Assembly: GCA_963582255.1 (NCBI GenBank)
Contig: CAUZRD010000144.1
Coordinates: forward strand, 1 to 5,702
Length of the DNA: 5,702 nucleotides
Direction of reading: 5' to 3'
DNA from: CAUZRD01 sp963582255
GTDB taxonomy: Bacteria; Pseudomonadota; Alphaproteobacteria; Rhizobiales; TMED25
Shown here: piece by piece, positions 1-5,702 of the stretch
How positions within the stretch are numbered: position 1 is the first letter of the stretch
Layout of the letters: every line of letters starts with the position of its first letter
The notes under the pieces: model-generated
Databases searched by the model: none
Seen by the model: the letters and a program-made list of their open reading frames with translations, nothing else
What the model was told of the DNA's origin: nothing
Translations under genes and position numbers: made by a program

Positions 1-75
1 TGATATATCTGCATGCTCAGTTGTCATGATAAAGACTCTTGCGGCCAACGATACTGGAACGTCTGTCGTACTCAT
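1..75 (-). CDS. Possible 5' end of an unidentified gene, cut by the left edge
   Basis: A minus-strand frame opens with ATG at 75..73 and stays open for 25 codons to the edge, reading MSTTDVPVSLAARVFIMTTE and then HADIS. A second in-frame ATG lies at 27..25, with a weak AAGAG about nine bases ahead of it. An in-frame TGA closes the frame shortly upstream of the first ATG, so these are the only plausible starts. The direction matches the racemase/synthetase pair, whose last stop is 180 bases upstream, so it could be a third gene of that transcript. The residues match no family I recognise, and 25 codons can stay open by chance. A competing plus-strand frame (2-133) is also open at the edge. Confidence 0.3.
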   Translation of the reverse strand, partial: MSTTDVPVSLAARVFIMTTEHADIS

Positions 76-255
76 TCTCGAAGTTGGCTGCGGGATTAAT
101 CAAAAAACTGATATCCATATTGTTTGTATCTGATTTCGAATATTAGGGGAAACCAAAGCCGCGAACTTCAATGCGAAACTGGACAGAGGCACTTTAAGGA
201 CGACGTTGGTGTTAATAAAAATAATAATTAATATAGAACATTTTTTAGGCATCCA

Positions 256-1899
256 CTATGTACCTTTGATGTCTGGGGAGGTCTGATCGCGGAGATTTCG
301 ACGAAGCACTTTTCCGGTCGTTGTCATTGGCAGGCTGTCGATAAACACAATCTCTCGTGGATATTCATGTCTCGCCAAACGGTCGCGGACGGAGGTCCTG
401 ATTTCCTCAGCCAAATCGGCAGTGGGTCTAAAACCTGACGCTAGAACTACATATGCTCTAATGCTTTCAGTTCTCACAGGATCGGGGATACCAATCACCG
501 CCGTTAAACTAACCGCGGGGTGGCGCTGAATCGTGTCCTCAATTTCGGCCGGTCCTATTCGGTAACCTGAGCTTGTGATAACGTCATCAGCACGGCCGAA
601 AAATGTATAAAATCCATCCTCATCACGGGATGCTAGATCGCCGGTCAGCAGCCAGTCGCCTGCGAATTTTTCCTCAGTCGCTTCGGGATTCTCCCAATAC
701 TCGAGAAGCATCACGGGATCTGGACTCTTAAAGGCTAGGATGCCGACCTCGCCATCGGGCAACATGTTGCCATCGCCGTCGACGATGCCACCGATATGTC
801 CTGGCATAACCACGCCAAGCGAGCCTATTTTGGAACACCCAAGGCTTGCGCAATTACCAAGGACCACGTTGCACTCAGTCTGACCGAAACCTTCATTAAT
901 TGTTACGCCGAACATTGAATTCATCTCAAGCAGTAGTTCTTTGCCAACAGCCTCACTGCCTGAAATGATGCTTCGCAACTGAACATTCTTATCGGCGACA
1001 AGATGACGGCTAGGGAGAAGAAGTTTCAGCATTGTGGGTGTTAAAAGCGTATTGCGCACCTGGTGACGTCCCATCATAGATAAAGAGAGTTCCGGGTCGA
1101 ATCCCTTCATCGGAAATACCAGAACCGGTTTTCCATGGAACCAAGCCGGCATCAATACATCCATTAGACCGGCAAGCCACGCCCAATCAGCAGGCGACCA
1201 AAATAGGTCTCTCGGCTGCGGAAATAAATCATATAGGACTTCCAAACCTGGCATGTGACCGATCATCGAGCGATGGCCTTGGAGAGTACCCTTTGGCCAT
1301 CCGGTGGTGCCCGATGTATAATTTATAAACGCCGGCGTGTCGGGTGTCAGGGCCAAGGTCTTGAATTCTGACGATGCACGTTCAATAGTCTTCATTAATG
1401 GTAAAGCGCCATCAATAGCGGGTCCTTCAATCACAAAAATGTGCTTTAGTGCTGACGCCGCGCGCTGAGCTTCCAGCGCCTTTGGTAAATTAATGCTATC
1501 AGTGATGAGCGTGCTGGCGCCGGTGTTGTTCAAACGATACTCGAGGCCATCAACGCCGAACAGGGTCGAGGTCGGCACAGATATCAGTCCTGCCTTCCAG
1601 CATGCTATATGAGAAAAGGCTGTTACTGGGTGTTGGCCTAACACAATCAGCACACGATCACCTTGTCGTAAACCGATAGTCTGAAAGGTATTCGCTAGAC
1701 GATTTGCCAGTATCTGAATTTCCCGGAACGTGTACTTTCGGATCTGATCAGGCAGATGGTGAATCAATGCAATTTTTGAAGCATCGCTCGCATGACGGTC
1801 GCAGACATCCCAAGCGATATTGTAGTTTTTTGGCAATTTCCATTGGAATGAGCGATAGATATCCGCATAGTTATCCGCAATGGTAACGAGTCGGGTCAT
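256..1899 (-). CDS. AMP-forming acyl-CoA synthetase (medium-chain / acetyl-CoA synthetase-like)
   Basis: This is a cytoplasmic ANL-superfamily ligase that activates a carboxylic acid with ATP through an acyl-adenylate and transfers it to CoA. At 547 residues it has the usual length and all core motifs: the phosphate-binding loop YTSGTTGWPKG at 194-204, the WSPADWAWLAG segment at 234-244, NEGFGQTE at 335-342, the TGD motif at 419-421 (Asp421 expected to bind the ribose), GRADDVITSSGYRIGP at 435-450 including the hinge region, and the C-terminal TTTGK with the predicted adenylation lysine at 530. The motif set and N-terminal layout resemble the medium-chain (ACSM-like) group rather than long-chain FadD, but the acyl substrate cannot be read from sequence. 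Its ATG shares ATGA with the stop of the upstream racemase gene, implying translational coupling; the only ribosome-binding hint is a weak GAGAA inside that gene. It ends in TAG. No GC-rich terminator hairpin follows, only AT-rich sequence. Confidence 0.95.
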   Translation of the reverse strand: MTRLVTIADNYADIYRSFQWKLPKNYNIAWDVCDRHASDASKIALIHHLPDQIRKYTFREIQILANRLANTFQTIGLRQGDRVLIVLGQHPVTAFSHIACWKAGLISVPTSTLFGVDGLEYRLNNTGASTLITDSINLPKALEAQRAASALKHIFVIEGPAIDGALPLMKTIERASSEFKTLALTPDTPAFINYTSGTTGWPKGTLQGHRSMIGHMPGLEVLYDLFPQPRDLFWSPADWAWLAGLMDVLMPAWFHGKPVLVFPMKGFDPELSLSMMGRHQVRNTLLTPTMLKLLLPSRHLVADKNVQLRSIISGSEAVGKELLLEMNSMFGVTINEGFGQTECNVVLGNCASLGCSKIGSLGVVMPGHIGGIVDGDGNMLPDGEVGILAFKSPDPVMLLEYWENPEATEEKFAGDWLLTGDLASRDEDGFYTFFGRADDVITSSGYRIGPAEIEDTIQRHPAVSLTAVIGIPDPVRTESIRAYVVLASGFRPTADLAEEIRTSVRDRLARHEYPREIVFIDSLPMTTTGKVLRRNLRDQTSPDIKGT

Positions 1900-3035
1900 G
1901 CGTTATTTCTCGTCACTGTATTTGAAGGCTTTGGATCGGCAGATGGTGTAGCTAGTAATGTGTCAATCTCTACATATTGCGGCGATCTTGGGGACGCCAG
2001 TGGGGTCGTTGAATAGTGCGGCGCCGGAGCTGGCTGAACAACGCCATCCACCGTTGCAAACGCCCCACGCGCTTTTGCGTGGGGATGGCTAGGCGCTTCA
2101 GCCATCGACAAAACAGGGGCAAAGCAAACATCCGTCATTTCGAGCAATTCACACCATTCGTCGCGCGTTTTGGTTAGGAATAACTCCGCAAGCTTTATTT
2201 TTAGCTTTGGCCAGCTATCGGGGTCCATCTGTCTTTCAAAATCAGAATCAGTAATGACGAGTTTTTTAAGCAGGAGGGCATAAAATTGGGGCTCTAACGG
2301 CCCAATGGAGACAAACTGGTCATCTGCAGTTTTATAAGTCGTATAAAAGTGGGCACCGCCGTCAAGAAAATTTGCATCTCGATCAATATTCCAATCGCCA
2401 GTTGCGTACAATTCATAGAATGCCGTCATCAGTAACCCTGCGCCCTCGGTCATCGCGCAGTCGATAATCTGTCCCTGTCCCGTTTGTTGAGCATGCAGTA
2501 ATGCCGCTGTCATACTGAAAGCGAGGAACATTCCACCGCCACCCATATCGCCTACCAGTGGCAACGGGGGAATTGGCCGTTCTGCTGGACCGATGGCCGC
2601 GAGCGCGCCACTTAAGGCAATGTAATTTATATCATGACCGGCATAGGGTGCCATCGGACCTGTCTGACCCCAGCCGGTCATTCGGCTAAAGACTAGCCGC
2701 GGATTGTCAGCAAGTAACACATCCGGGCCAATGCCTAGGCTTTCCATAGAGCCAGGGCGATATGGGTCTATTAACCCATGAGCCGTCTTTATTAATGCCC
2801 GAAACTTAATCACATCGTCTGGGTTCTTAAGATTCAGAATCGTCAATTTTTGAGAGCGCAGCATAAGGCGACTGATATCCTTCCGCATCGGTTCGCTGTT
2901 GCTCAATTCCGTTCCCTGCTTCCGCTCAATTCGAATGACTTCAGCACCATGGTCGGCCAAGAGCATACTTGCAAGTGGCGCGGGTCCTAGTCCTCCTAAT
3001 GAAATAATCCGCAATCCAGAAAGAGGCCCCGCCAT
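1896..3035 (-). CDS. Alpha-methylacyl-CoA racemase-type protein (family III CoA-transferase superfamily)
   Basis: The expected reaction is inversion of the 2-methyl centre of 2-methylacyl-CoA esters, letting both stereoisomers enter stereospecific beta-oxidation. The protein is 379 residues, in the range of bacterial racemases. It has the family fold signature near the N-terminus (GLGPAPLASMLLADHGAEVI, 15-34), RPGSMESLGIGP at 93-104, and MTGWGQTGP at 119-127. The racemase signature GHDINYIALSG is at 133-143, followed by GDMGGGG at 162-168, DGGAHFYTTY at 225-234 and GPLEPQFY at 245-252. His134, Asp163 and Glu248 fall where I recall the catalytic His126, Asp156 and Glu241 of the mycobacterial enzyme MCR; a CoA-transferase such as CaiB or Frc would not carry GHDINY. 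It is first in the leftward pair. AGGA lies ten bases ahead of the ATG, and the stop overlaps the next start. The last 35 or so residues are Pro/Ser/Thr-rich and look like a loose tail. Confident in the family; substrate unknown. Confidence 0.93.
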   Translation of the reverse strand: MAGPLSGLRIISLGGLGPAPLASMLLADHGAEVIRIERKQGTELSNSEPMRKDISRLMLRSQKLTILNLKNPDDVIKFRALIKTAHGLIDPYRPGSMESLGIGPDVLLADNPRLVFSRMTGWGQTGPMAPYAGHDINYIALSGALAAIGPAERPIPPLPLVGDMGGGGMFLAFSMTAALLHAQQTGQGQIIDCAMTEGAGLLMTAFYELYATGDWNIDRDANFLDGGAHFYTTYKTADDQFVSIGPLEPQFYALLLKKLVITDSDFERQMDPDSWPKLKIKLAELFLTKTRDEWCELLEMTDVCFAPVLSMAEAPSHPHAKARGAFATVDGVVQPAPAPHYSTTPLASPRSPQYVEIDTLLATPSADPKPSNTVTRNNA

Positions 3036-3199
3036 TAGGTAGGGTTCCTATAATCGACACAGAAAACCGCGCAGATTGCAGATCGTTCATTTTGAGCTAT
3101 GCCATTATGATGCGCACTGCTAAGAGGTTTCATCGGCATCAGGTGGCAGTATATTCGGATTAATGCTGGGCTCTTCCAGGACATTTCGGAATAACTCAT
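3035..3199 (-). other. Small upstream open frame (54 codons) ending on the racemase start
   Basis: A minus-strand frame starts with ATG at 3199..3197 and ends with TAA at 3037..3035, so the last A of the stop is the first A of the racemase ATG (TAATG). The frame encodes 54 residues rich in Ser, His, Cys and Ile (starts MSYSEMSWKSPALIRIYCHL). It has no recognisable domain, no hydrophobic signal segment, and no well-spaced ribosome-binding site; TTAGG abuts its ATG. It lies inside the predicted leader of the leftward transcript, so it could be a coupled leader peptide. I think chance is at least as likely, because the composition does not look protein-like. Confidence 0.15.
3042..3049 (-). promoter_or_regulatory. 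Ribosome-binding site region of the racemase gene
   Basis: On the minus strand the bases before the racemase ATG read TATAGGAACCCTACCTA. AGGA sits ten bases ahead of the ATG at 3035, slightly longer than ideal spacing but acceptable. It supports 3035 as the start, as does the conserved racemase N-terminus (GLRIISLGGLGP) following within a few residues. Confidence 0.5.
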
Positions 3200-3244
3200 C
3201 CTAACACTCTGGTGTGCTTTTCGTTTCGCATTAGTGCCTCCACT

Positions 3245-3295
3245 GACCGTATTTAGCTTACCTGACCATTAGACCGATACAACTTACCTAACTTA
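3245..3295 (-). repeat. Cluster of short direct repeats at the predicted promoter start
   Basis: On the minus strand the hexamer TAAGTT occurs at 3295..3290 and 3286..3281, and a one-mismatch copy TAAGCT at 3260..3255. They are interspersed with three copies of GGTC (3275..3272, 3267..3264, 3248..3245). The first TAAGTT abuts the candidate -10 box and the second covers the predicted transcription start, a position where a bound protein would block RNA polymerase. The units are short and unevenly spaced, so an operator role is only a suggestion. Confidence 0.25.
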
Positions 3296-3323
3296 CTATA
3301 AAGGGAGTTTGTTGATGCGTCTA
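3295..3323 (-). promoter_or_regulatory. Candidate sigma70-type promoter for the racemase-synthetase pair (proximal)
   Basis: Reading the minus strand, TAGACG (3323..3318, four of six matches to TTGACA) is followed after exactly 17 bases by TATAGT (3300..3295, five of six matches to TATAAT). Transcription would begin near 3288, leaving a leader of roughly 250 bases before the racemase ATG. The match is good but found by eye in AT-rich DNA, where such matches arise by chance. Confidence 0.35.
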
Positions 3324-3355
3324 ATATTCAATTTTTCACTTAATGATTGGATATA

Positions 3356-3383
3356 ATTATAGATAGTGATAGGTTAATTTCAG
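3356..3383 (-). promoter_or_regulatory. Candidate sigma70-type promoter for the leftward genes (distal)
   Basis: On the minus strand CTGAAA (3383..3378, four of six matches to TTGACA) is followed after 16 bases by a perfect TATAAT (3361..3356). It would give a leader of about 310 bases. The -10 box is half of the palindrome TATAATTATA (3352-3361), so the same DNA also presents a perfect TATAAT on the plus strand at 3352-3357. The plus-strand copy lacks a good -35 partner; the nearest is TTCAAT at 3327-3332 with a 19-base spacer. Confidence 0.3.
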
Positions 3384-3612
3384 CTAGGAGTTGACTCTGA
3401 AGGCTGAGATTGATCGAGCTCACTGAGCATTCTGGCTCTGCCGCTCTGGTTTAACTCCCCTATAGCATAAAGCTTGTGCCCTTCCGATGCAGGTGATAAT
3501 AGCCAATCGAGCTAAAAATAAATGGTGCGCATGAGACCTTTTCCTAGAATCAGTAATGCGACTGATAAGCGACAGATGTCACAGTGCCTCTCTTGAAGGT
3601 AAAATCAGTAGA

Positions 3613-3653
3613 TTATGATCCATAAGATTTTATGATCGATAGAACTAATATCG
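3613..3653. repeat. Overlapping inverted repeats upstream of the dehydrogenase gene, possible operator
   Basis: The bases alternate TTATG-ATC-CATAA-GATT-TTATG-ATC (3613-3637), so each CATAA can pair with a TTATG on either side. A further inverted repeat, CGATA...TATCG, follows (3637-3641 with 3649-3653). TTATGATC is thereby directly repeated 17 bases apart (3613-3620 and 3630-3637). Both copies contain TATGAT, five of six matches to a -10 box, and the first lies 15 bases after TTGAAG (3593-3598), a short-spaced weak promoter. Symmetric repeats of this size about 75-115 bases ahead of a catabolic gene suit a dimeric repressor such as a TetR-type protein. Low-complexity AT-rich DNA can produce this by chance. 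Confidence 0.3.
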
Positions 3654-3711
3654 TATATTGGACTTTCGGTATCTTTCTGTCCGATACTCTGCGAAGAACA
3701 TAAAATGGTAT

Positions 3712-3717
3712 AAGGAA
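3712..3717 (+). promoter_or_regulatory. Ribosome-binding site that sets the dehydrogenase start
   Basis: AAGGAA lies nine bases ahead of the ATG at 3727. It decides between that ATG and an upstream in-frame TTG at 3658, which has no such site and would add 23 residues (starting MDFRYLSVRYSAKNIKWY) with no counterpart in the family. Confidence 0.7.
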
Positions 3718-3726
3718 ACAATAATA

Positions 3727-4989
3727 ATGTGGTGTTTTGAAAATGATCCTGTCTTTCAAAATGAACTGGACTGGATTAGGGAGTTTGTCCGGAAGGAAGT
3801 GGTGCCTCTTGACTATATTTTAGGTAGTCAGTGGGATATCCGTGCCCCGAAATTTAAAGAATTAGTGCGGCCGTTGCAAACTAAAGTCAAAGCTCATGGG
3901 CTTTGGGCATGTCATCTTGGCCCAGAACTCGGTGGCAAAGGATATGGCCAGCTCAAACTTGCGCTTATGAATGAACAATTTGGTATTTCCCGTTTTGGGC
4001 CAATTATTTTTGGCGTACAGGCCCCTGATAGCGGGAATAGTGAAATCCTCTCTCATTTCGGCTCTGAAGAGCAGAAACGACGATATTTGGAGCCGCTATT
4101 AAATAATGACATCGTCTCCTGTTTTGCGATTACAGAGCCCCAAGGGGGGGCAGATCCTCTGCAGATTAGAACCACCGCGGTAAAGGAAGGTGATGATTGG
4201 GTTATTAATGGTGAAAAATGGTTCTCGAGTAGTGCTTGTTATGCTGAATTTTATATTATTATGGCCGTCACAGAACCCGATGCGCCGCCGCATAATCGGA
4301 TGTCATTATTCATAGTACCGGCAGATACTCAAGGTATTGAGATTGTACGTAATTACGGTGTATACGGAGAGGCCGACAAGACGCATGGCCATGTTAGTTG
4401 GACGAATGTGCGTGTTCCGGCCGTTAATATGCTCGGAGGGCGCGGCGATGGTTTTGCCGTCACTCAAGTCAGGCTTGGCGGAGGCCGGTTACATCATGCC
4501 ATGCGCGCCTTGGCGGAAGCGACGAGTTGCTTCGATTACATGTGCGAAAGGGTAAACTCGCGTTTTACCAAGGGCGAGGCGCTGGCATCAAAGCAGTTGG
4601 TACAGGAAAAAATCGCAGATTCCTGGGTTGAGTTGAGACAGTTCCGTTTGCTTGTCTTGGAAACGGCATGGCTTGTTGACCAGGGAAAATCTTGGAAAGA
4701 ATTACGTAAACATGTGTCCGCCGTAAAAGCAACCATGCCAAAGTTACTTCATGATATTGCTTCGCGGGCACTCTATCTTCATGGCTCTTTGGGCCTCTCA
4801 ACACAGATGCCTTTTTCTAGCTCAGTCCTTAATTCCTTTCACTTAGGCCTCGCGGACGGTCCTACCGAGGTCCACAAGGTAGTTGTTGCGCGTCAGGTGT
4901 TGAAGGACTACCCGCCGACAGAGGACATGTTTCCTGACTATATTCGCTACAAACAGGAGGCGCGTGCACAGGCGTTATATAACAAATGA
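3727..4989 (+). CDS. Acyl-CoA dehydrogenase, ACAD10/11-like branch
   Basis: This FAD-dependent cytoplasmic enzyme is expected to oxidise an acyl-CoA to the trans-2-enoyl-CoA, passing electrons to an electron-transfer flavoprotein. From ATG 3727 it is 420 residues. The order is an N-terminal helical domain (about 1-125), a middle beta domain with FAITEP at 133-138 and INGEKWFSSS at 160-169, and a C-terminal helical domain. Features pointing to the ACAD10/11-like branch are QAPDSGN (98-104), HGHVSWTNVRVP (220-231), RLGGGRLHHAMR (249-260), LHGSLGLS (351-358) and ADGPTEVH (376-383). Asp377 occupies the position of the catalytic glutamate in the medium-chain enzyme motif YEGT; this DGP-EVH form is, as I recall, usual for this branch. 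No kinase-like domain is attached, unlike mammalian ACAD10/11. A longer version from TTG 3658 is possible in frame but unlikely. It is first in the rightward pair and overlaps the SDR start by ATGA. Substrate unknown; a branched or bulky acyl-CoA fits the neighbours. Confidence 0.94.
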   Translation: MWCFENDPVFQNELDWIREFVRKEVVPLDYILGSQWDIRAPKFKELVRPLQTKVKAHGLWACHLGPELGGKGYGQLKLALMNEQFGISRFGPIIFGVQAPDSGNSEILSHFGSEEQKRRYLEPLLNNDIVSCFAITEPQGGADPLQIRTTAVKEGDDWVINGEKWFSSSACYAEFYIIMAVTEPDAPPHNRMSLFIVPADTQGIEIVRNYGVYGEADKTHGHVSWTNVRVPAVNMLGGRGDGFAVTQVRLGGGRLHHAMRALAEATSCFDYMCERVNSRFTKGEALASKQLVQEKIADSWVELRQFRLLVLETAWLVDQGKSWKELRKHVSAVKATMPKLLHDIASRALYLHGSLGLSTQMPFSSSVLNSFHLGLADGPTEVHKVVVARQVLKDYPPTEDMFPDYIRYKQEARAQALYNK

Positions 4990-5702
4990 CGGCCTTATTT
5001 GACGTCTCTGGGAAATGCGTGATAGTGACGGGCGGCGCGCAAGGCTTGGGAGGAATGATTGCAGAGGGCTTCGTAAAAGCGGGAGCTAGGGTAATCATTA
5101 CCTCACGGACAGCTGCTACTTGTGAAAAAACGGCTAAAGAGTTTGGAGAATTTGGCGACTGTATCCCAATGCAAGCAGACCTATCGACGGTTGAGGGGAC
5201 CATTGACCTTGCCAATCGTATTGTTGCGAGAGAATCACGTATCGATGTTCTGGTAAATAACGCGGGTAAGACCTGGGGTGCGCCAATTGAGAGTTTTCCC
5301 GATAGCGCTTGGCAAGATATCATGGGCATCAATGTTCAAACGCCATTTACGTTGGTGCGGGAGTTTTTACCGCTCCTGAAGGCGTCTGCAACCGCAGAGG
5401 ATCCCGCTCGAATAATAAATATTGGATCTCTAACCGCGCTGGTCGCTGAAAAACTTCAGGCGTACTCTTATGCCGCCAGCAAAGCGGCGATACATCATCT
5501 GACTAAAGTACTTGCCGCTGATCTTGCCGAGTATTCTATTACAGCTAATGTTGTCGCGCCGGGCTATTTCCCAACCCGGATGATGGCTCATATACGCAAT
5601 GACGAAGACCGATTCCAAGAATTAGGCCGTCGTATACCGTTGACCCGGGTAGGGACTCCCGAAGATATTGCGGGGGCATGCATCTTTCTTGCGTCCCGTG
5701 CC
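4986..5702 (+). CDS. Short-chain dehydrogenase/reductase (classical SDR), 3' end cut by the window
   Basis: This Rossmann-fold oxidoreductase interconverts an alcohol and a ketone with NAD(P)H. The frame opens at ATG 4986, sharing ATGA with the dehydrogenase stop, and stays open for 239 codons to the edge; the family's usual 250-260 residues suggest only the last 10-20 are missing. Motifs present are TGGAQGLG (15-22) for cofactor binding, Asp65 after strand three, NNAG (91-94), and the complete catalytic tetrad Asn116, Ser148, Tyr162 and Lys166 (YAASK). PGYFPTRM (192-199) follows. Arg41 just after strand two, with no acidic residue there, favours NADP(H). The pattern resembles 3-oxoacyl reductase/RhlG-like proteins. 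In this context a 3-hydroxyacyl or 3-oxoacyl intermediate is a likely substrate, but SDR substrate calls from sequence are unreliable. An in-frame TAA at 4980-4982 excludes an earlier start. AGGAGG (4955-4960) is too far upstream to serve directly, so translation probably depends on coupling. Confidence 0.94.
   Translation, partial: MTALFDVSGKCVIVTGGAQGLGGMIAEGFVKAGARVIITSRTAATCEKTAKEFGEFGDCIPMQADLSTVEGTIDLANRIVARESRIDVLVNNAGKTWGAPIESFPDSAWQDIMGINVQTPFTLVREFLPLLKASATAEDPARIINIGSLTALVAEKLQAYSYAASKAAIHHLTKVLAADLAEYSITANVVAPGYFPTRMMAHIRNDEDRFQELGRRIPLTRVGTPEDIAGACIFLASRA

Larger units (their letters stand above)
3036..3726. other. Divergent intergenic region, no convincing gene
   Basis: This stretch of about 690 bp separates the two divergent gene pairs. 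It is AT-rich and in all frames shows only short open stretches; none resembles a regulator or a decayed copy of one. It is unusually long for a simple back-to-back promoter region. It holds the candidate promoters, short repeats and inverted repeats listed separately. A perfect 11-base inverted repeat (GCTCA-C-TGAGC, 3418-3428) and a duplicated ATCGAGCT (3413-3420 and 3506-3513) are also present but are weak evidence by themselves. No riboswitch or tRNA-like fold was recognised by eye. Confidence 0.8.

Noticed and set aside
2..133. Plus-strand frame open from the left edge for 43 codons, ending in TGA at 131-133
   Set aside because: The translation is unrecognisable and the length is compatible with chance; it competes with the minus-strand frame at 75..1, so neither can be firmly called.
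208..240. AT-rich run after the synthetase stop as an intrinsic terminator
   Set aside because: There is no GC-rich hairpin before a T-run on the minus strand; the bases are only alternating A/T.
1704..1886. 60-residue plus-strand frame antisense to the synthetase N-terminus
   Set aside because: It is a shadow of the synthetase gene with no domain and no independent support.
1896..3035. Reading the racemase gene as a true CoA-transferase (carnitine or formyl-CoA type, or DMSP-type DddD)
   Set aside because: The GHDINY, GDMGGGG and LEPQF motifs with His134, Asp163 and Glu248 match alpha-methylacyl-CoA racemases; the transferase catalytic pattern is not seen.
3658..3726. TTG-initiated N-terminal extension of the acyl-CoA dehydrogenase (23 extra residues)
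   Set aside because: It has no ribosome-binding site at the TTG and no family counterpart for the extra residues, whereas the ATG at 3727 has AAGGAA nine bases ahead.
3862..4804. Several 64-79 residue open frames on either strand within the dehydrogenase gene
   Set aside because: All overlap the strongly supported dehydrogenase reading frame and show no recognisable domain.
4862..5332. 156-residue open frame on the minus strand
   Set aside because: It lies antisense to the dehydrogenase 3' end and the SDR, which have complete family motifs in their own frame. Its translation is Pro/Ser/Thr-rich without any domain, so it is a shadow frame.

Overview
The window holds four convincing protein genes in two divergent pairs, separated by a gene-free region of about 690 bp. 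All four belong to CoA-thioester and fatty-acid-type metabolism. The compact layout, 4-base ATGA stop/start overlaps, standard genetic code and gene families point to a bacterium. Proteobacteria, perhaps an alphaproteobacterium, is my guess from the enzyme families; no marker gene here confirms it. Base composition is intermediate in the genes and clearly AT-richer between them.

Leftward (minus-strand) pair: an alpha-methylacyl-CoA racemase-type member of the family III CoA-transferase (CaiB/BaiF) superfamily comes first (3035 to 1896). Its stop overlaps the start of an AMP-forming acyl-CoA synthetase (1899 to 256). Beyond that, a short open frame starting at base 75 runs off the left edge and may be a third gene in the same direction. 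It is too short to identify.

Rightward (plus-strand) pair: an acyl-CoA dehydrogenase of the ACAD10/11-like branch (3727 to 4989) overlaps by ATGA the start of a classical short-chain dehydrogenase/reductase (4986 to beyond 5702). The SDR is cut by the right edge shortly before its expected C-terminus.

The central region (3036-3726) contains no recognisable gene. It carries two candidate sigma70-type promoters facing the leftward pair, a palindromic TATAATTATA, short repeats around one promoter start, and inverted repeats just ahead of the dehydrogenase gene. No regulator gene is visible.

Taken together, the genes suggest a catabolic module. The synthetase would activate a carboxylic acid to its CoA ester. 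The racemase would invert the 2-methyl stereocentre. The dehydrogenase would introduce the alpha,beta double bond. The SDR would act on a later hydroxy/keto intermediate. A methyl-branched substrate (isoprenoid acid, sterol or bile-acid side chain, or branched fatty acid) is a reasonable inference from the racemase, but nothing in the sequence fixes the substrate. I see no mobile element, CRISPR array, RNA gene or defence system, and no clear sign of a wholly new system.
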